A DNA stretch of 64,000 nucleotides from an uncultured Maricaulis sp. (GTDB lineage: Bacteria > Pseudomonadota > Alphaproteobacteria > Caulobacterales > Maricaulaceae). Made by a program: the position numbers and the translations under genes. This document shows positions 60,735 to 64,000 of this stretch, piece by piece. The DNA is taken from NCBI RefSeq assembly GCF_947259345.1, contig NZ_CAMYLS010000002.1:1-64000 (forward strand), written 5' to 3'. The notes under the pieces are model-generated. The model was given only the letters and a program-made list of their open reading frames with translations, was not told where the DNA came from and searched no databases. Numbering within the stretch: the first letter of the stretch is position 1; every line of letters begins with the position of its first letter.

Positions 60735-63026
60735 ATGGAAGACATGACGACCAAACCGGCTCGCGATCCGCGCAACCTTCTCAAGCGTATGCGCCAGCTC
60801 ATGGCGGTGCAGGAGAATGCCCAGGCGCGCCTTGATCACCTCACCGCCATGATCGCGGAAGAGGCGGGTTGGGACGTCTGCTCGATCTATCTCGCCCGTC
60901 CGTCCAATGCGCTGGAGCTTTGTGCCACCTTCGGCCTCAAGCGCGAGGCGGTGCACACGGTCCGCCTGCGACCGGGCGAGGGCCTGGTCGGCCTGGTGGC
61001 ACGTCGGGCGCGACCGCTGGCAACGTCGAATGCGCGGGCCCACGCGGCCTTCTCCTACAAGCCGGAAACCGGGGAGGAGCCCTTCGACACATTTGTCGGG
61101 GTGCCCATCCTGCGCGGTGGCCGCATGGTCGGTGTCCTCACCGCCCAGACCTCGGTCGAGCGCCAGGTCGCCGGGGACGAGATCGAGACTCTGCAAACCG
61201 TGGCCATGGTTCTGGCCGAGATTGTCGCCTCCGGTGACATTGTCGATTCCGAGGAAATGGCGGGGCTGGATGTGCGCCAGTCGCGTCCGGAACGCTTCCA
61301 GGGCGGGGCCTATTCCGGTGGGGTGGCCAGTGGCGTTGCCGTCCTGTTCGAGCCACATGTTGAATCGACCCGCCTGATCGCCGACGATCCGTCGCGTGAG
61401 GAAGAGCGTCTGGATGCGGCCATCAATTCGCTGCGCGCATCGATCGACGAAATGCTCGAAGGCGGACGGGTGCCCTTTGGTGGCCCGACCCGTGATGTGC
61501 TGCAAGCCTATCGCATGTTCGCGCATGATCGCGGTTGGCTGGAGCGCCTGCTTGAAGCCGTCCGCCGCGGCCTGACGGCGGAAGCCGCGGTTGAACGGGT
61601 GCGGAACGAGAACCGGGCCCGCTTGATGAAGGCGTCCGATCCGCTCTTCCGCGAGCGCCTGCATGATCTCGAGGACCTGGCCAATCGACTTTTGCGTCAT
61701 CTCGATGGCAGCGGGGCGGCGCTGGAATTGCCTGATAATGCGATCATCATCGCGCGCAATATCGGCCCGGCCGAACTGCTCGATTTTGACCGTACGAAGC
61801 TGAAGGGCATCGCCCTGGAAGAAGGCTCGGCCTCGTCCCACGCGGCCATCGTCGCCAAGGCGCTGGGCATTCCCCTTGTTGGGCGCCTCGAAGGTGCGCT
61901 GGACCGGGCGGAAAACGGAGATCCGGTGATCCTGGATGGTGAGTTCGGTATCCTGCATATCCGGCCACAGCCCGATGTTGTCGAGACCTATGAAGTCCGC
62001 GTCGCGGCCTTGTCCGAGCGGCGGCAGTCCTATGCCGAATTGCGGGGTCCGTCAGTCACCGCTGACGGTCAGCGGATCGGCCTGCACATGAATGCCGGTC
62101 TCCTGATCGAGCTGACCGCTCTGGAGGAAACCGGCGCTGACGGGGTTGGCCTTTTTCGCACCGAATTCCAATTCATGGTCGCCGAGACCCTGCCGCGGCT
62201 GTCAGCCCAGGCCACAGTCTACAAATCAGTGCTGGATGCGGCGGGCGACAAGCCGGTCATTTTCCGCACGCTCGATCTTGGCGGTGACAAGGTCGCGCCG
62301 TTCGCGCCATCGACCATCGAGCCCAATCCGGCACTGGGCTGGCGCGCGATCCGGATGGGCCTCGATCGCCCCGGCCTGCTTCGCTACCAATTGCGCGCGT
62401 TGATCCTGGCCGCGGCCGGGCGCCCGCTCAACGTCATGTTTCCGATGATTGCCGCGCCCTGGGAGGCGCGAGCGGCGCGTGAAATGCTCGACCGCGAGTT
62501 GCGTCATGCCCGTCAGGCCGGGCATGAAATGCCGTCAGACGTGCGATGCGGTATCATGCTGGAAACGCCGGGCATGGCCTGGGCGCTGCAGCACGCGATC
62601 GACGACGTCGATTTCGTATCGGTCGGTGCGAATGACCTGATGCAGTATTTCTACGCCGCAGATCGCCAGAATACGCGTGTATCGGAACGATACGATGTGC
62701 TCGCTCCGGCTGCCCTGGACCTGCTCAAACATGTCCGCGATCTGTGTGCGAAACACGATACGCCGATCTCTGTTTGTGGTGAAATTGCCGCCAAGCCGCT
62801 GGAGGCTGCTGTGCTGATCGGGCTTGGTTATCAAAGTCTTTCCATGGCCTCGGGCAATATCGGCCCGATCAAGAAACTGGTGTCCGGACTGGATGCTGGA
62901 AAACTTGGCACCTGGCTTGCGAACCACCTTCAACAACCCGTGGACAGTCTGCGTCCCCTCCTCATCGAGGCGGGAGAAAATGCCGGATTGCCTCGCGAGG
63001 CCATTGAAAGTGGACGAGGGATTTGA
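60735..63026 (+). CDS. ptsP: Phosphoenolpyruvate-protein phosphotransferase PtsP (enzyme I-Ntr)
   Basis: PtsP is enzyme I of the nitrogen PTS. It has a GAF domain (about 20-165: EEAGWDVCSIYLARPSNALE, VGLVARRARPLATSNARAHA), a phosphohistidine domain with active His369 (GSASSHAAIVAKALGIPLVG), and a PEP-binding TIM barrel (GADGVGLFRTEFQFMVAETL, RTLDLGGDKVAPF) with catalytic Cys681 (ISVCGEIAAKPLE). The length of 763 aa fits. The GAF domain is known to sense glutamine in alphaproteobacteria. It follows lysC by only 2 bp, which suggests cotranscription. An alternative ATG at 60744 exists. Confidence 0.96.
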   Translation: MEDMTTKPARDPRNLLKRMRQLMAVQENAQARLDHLTAMIAEEAGWDVCSIYLARPSNALELCATFGLKREAVHTVRLRPGEGLVGLVARRARPLATSNARAHAAFSYKPETGEEPFDTFVGVPILRGGRMVGVLTAQTSVERQVAGDEIETLQTVAMVLAEIVASGDIVDSEEMAGLDVRQSRPERFQGGAYSGGVASGVAVLFEPHVESTRLIADDPSREEERLDAAINSLRASIDEMLEGGRVPFGGPTRDVLQAYRMFAHDRGWLERLLEAVRRGLTAEAAVERVRNENRARLMKASDPLFRERLHDLEDLANRLLRHLDGSGAALELPDNAIIIARNIGPAELLDFDRTKLKGIALEEGSASSHAAIVAKALGIPLVGRLEGALDRAENGDPVILDGEFGILHIRPQPDVVETYEVRVAALSERRQSYAELRGPSVTADGQRIGLHMNAGLLIELTALEETGADGVGLFRTEFQFMVAETLPRLSAQATVYKSVLDAAGDKPVIFRTLDLGGDKVAPFAPSTIEPNPALGWRAIRMGLDRPGLLRYQLRALILAAAGRPLNVMFPMIAAPWEARAAREMLDRELRHARQAGHEMPSDVRCGIMLETPGMAWALQHAIDDVDFVSVGANDLMQYFYAADRQNTRVSERYDVLAPAALDLLKHVRDLCAKHDTPISVCGEIAAKPLEAAVLIGLGYQSLSMASGNIGPIKKLVSGLDAGKLGTWLANHLQQPVDSLRPLLIEAGENAGLPREAIESGRGI

Positions 63027-63105
63027 TCTTATAAGAAAGCGTTAAGGAAATTCTTTCCAGACGCGTTTGTGAGTGACGATCGCTCCGGCAAGGATGAGCG
63101 GCGGT

Positions 63106-63963
63106 ATGGTGATGGTGAGTCAGACGCCCAGTGCGGACTTCGTGCCCGTTGATGCAGTCTATTCCGACGACGGTGTTGGATACGTACACCTGTCGGCTGG
63201 CGAACGCCTCCGAGACGCCCGGCACAAACTCAATCTGACCCTGCAACAGGCTGCCGAACGTACCCGCGTGCGTGCCGATTATCTCGAAGCCCTGGAAACC
63301 ATGGACCCGCGCGGCCTGCCGGCCCGGGCTTATGCCATCGGCTATTTGCGTACCTACGCCAATTTTCTCAGCCTCGATGCCGGCGGCGTGGTCGACCAGT
63401 TCAAGCGCGAAGTGGATACCGAAACCGGGCGCGCACAGCCCAGCGCCGCTGCCAAGACGCGGGATCCGATCAAACTGCCGCGCGGGGCTTTCGGGGCGCT
63501 CCTTATCCTCGCTGCCGTTGCGGGTGCCGCCTGGTGGTATTCCGAGGAATTCGCGGGTGGCTCGGCCTTGACCAACATGCCGTCTCCGCCGGACGCCGCG
63601 CCGGACTGGGCGCGGCCGGATTTCGAGACCGGGCGCGTGGCCGTCAGCGTTGATGAAATCTGGTCCGGCTTGCCGCTCGGCGAAGCGGCGGCCGCATCCG
63701 GGCAGGTCGTGATGCGAGCGGTCTTGCCGACCTGGCTGGAAGTGCGCGATGCCTCCGGCCGTATCCTGTTCTCGCGTGAACTCGCTGTCGGCGAGGTCTA
63801 CAGGGCGCTCGAGCCGGGCCTGACGGTTTCGGCCGCCAATGCCGGAGCGATCGAATTAATGCGCGATGGCGAAGCTGTTGGCTTGCTGGGTGATGCCGGT
63901 ATGGCGGTTGAAAACCTGCCGGTCATGGCCGAGGCCGATACTGCGGACATACAACCTCAATAA
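63106..63963 (+). CDS. RodZ-like HTH membrane protein (about 285 aa)
   Basis: The N-terminal HTH_25 domain (LSAGERLRDARHKLNLTLQQ, then AAERTRVRADYLEALETMDP, RGLPARAYAIGYLRTYANFL) resembles RodZ. A transmembrane helix (GAFGALLILAAVAGAAWWYS) follows and a C-terminal beta domain (DUF4115-like: VVMRAVLPTWLEVRDASGRI, LFSRELAVGEVYRALEPGLT) completes the architecture. RodZ links MreB to cell-shape machinery, and a similar protein commonly precedes ispG in alphaproteobacteria. Several ATG/GTG starts (63073, 63094, 63106, 63112) lack clear Shine-Dalgarno sequences, so the first residues are uncertain. Confidence 0.82.
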   Translation: MVMVSQTPSADFVPVDAVYSDDGVGYVHLSAGERLRDARHKLNLTLQQAAERTRVRADYLEALETMDPRGLPARAYAIGYLRTYANFLSLDAGGVVDQFKREVDTETGRAQPSAAAKTRDPIKLPRGAFGALLILAAVAGAAWWYSEEFAGGSALTNMPSPPDAAPDWARPDFETGRVAVSVDEIWSGLPLGEAAAASGQVVMRAVLPTWLEVRDASGRILFSRELAVGEVYRALEPGLTVSAANAGAIELMRDGEAVGLLGDAGMAVENLPVMAEADTADIQPQ

Positions 63964-64000
63964 CAGGCACGCCGCCCCGGGCTGCGTGGCAGTCCGTCGC

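Overview
The window is high-GC chromosomal DNA from an alphaproteobacterium, most likely a stalked or dimorphic marine member of the Caulobacterales/Maricaulales (Maricaulis/Oceanicaulis-like). This is inferred from a PodJ-type polarity protein with a consensus DnaA box upstream, a short alphaproteobacterial flagellin, CobS/CobT cobaltochelatase, an archaeal-type SerC, a DUF1178 protein and nitrogen-PTS PtsP. No species call is possible from sequence reading alone. Coding density is about 90%. Many longer antisense reading frames are codon-bias shadows. No tRNA, rRNA, CRISPR array or intact insertion sequence was seen.

Layout. 1-3.6 kb: PodJ-like gene (cut by the window edge) and a secreted protein of unknown function. 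3.7-12.6 kb: a fatty-acid/branched-chain acyl-CoA catabolic cluster (MerR/LiuR-like regulator, two acyl-CoA dehydrogenases, PaiB-like flavoprotein, thiolase, small glycine-rich membrane protein, FadB/FadJ-type multifunctional enzyme), ended by a strong terminator. 12.6-13.4 kb: an intergenic region with a run of tetraloop hairpins, a candidate RNA. 13.4-23.7 kb: GST-like, ankyrin, LysR, lipoprotein and TPR genes, thiD, an EamA exporter with a class V aminotransferase, serC and a PagL-like deacylase. 23.75-24.6 kb: a repeat-rich, highly structured non-coding stretch ending in a perfect 22-bp inverted repeat that touches the cobT stop codon.

24.6-33.4 kb: cobT and cobS, normally neighbours, are separated by about 5.9 kb carrying a flagellin, an FAD oxidoreductase and a copper-response module (CsoR, TolC-like lipoprotein, Tat-exported multicopper oxidase, CusF-like protein) with a CsoR-type palindrome between the divergent genes. 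33.5-43.7 kb: membrane and metallopeptidase-like genes, J-domain protein, BolA, a CorC-type transporter, aroB-aroK, xerD and accA. 43.8-47.1 kb: cyclase/EamA operon with a divergent LysR gene, then an acetyltransferase. 47.1-51.8 kb: secA divergent from a parvulin lipoprotein, then mutT and an orphan Flp pilin. 51.8-52.9 kb: a lower-GC patch with one orphan gene.

53-64 kb: NDUFAF5-like methyltransferase, ComF, grxC, a nitrilase-family hydrolase, DUF1178, a soluble chemoreceptor with protoglobin, signalling, CZB zinc-binding and PilZ domains, ubiG, lysC, ptsP and a RodZ-like HTH membrane protein.

The items most worth follow-up are the tetraloop-hairpin RNA candidate (12.8-13.0 kb), the structured non-coding block (24.1-24.6 kb), the four-domain chemoreceptor, and the copper module lying between cobS and cobT.
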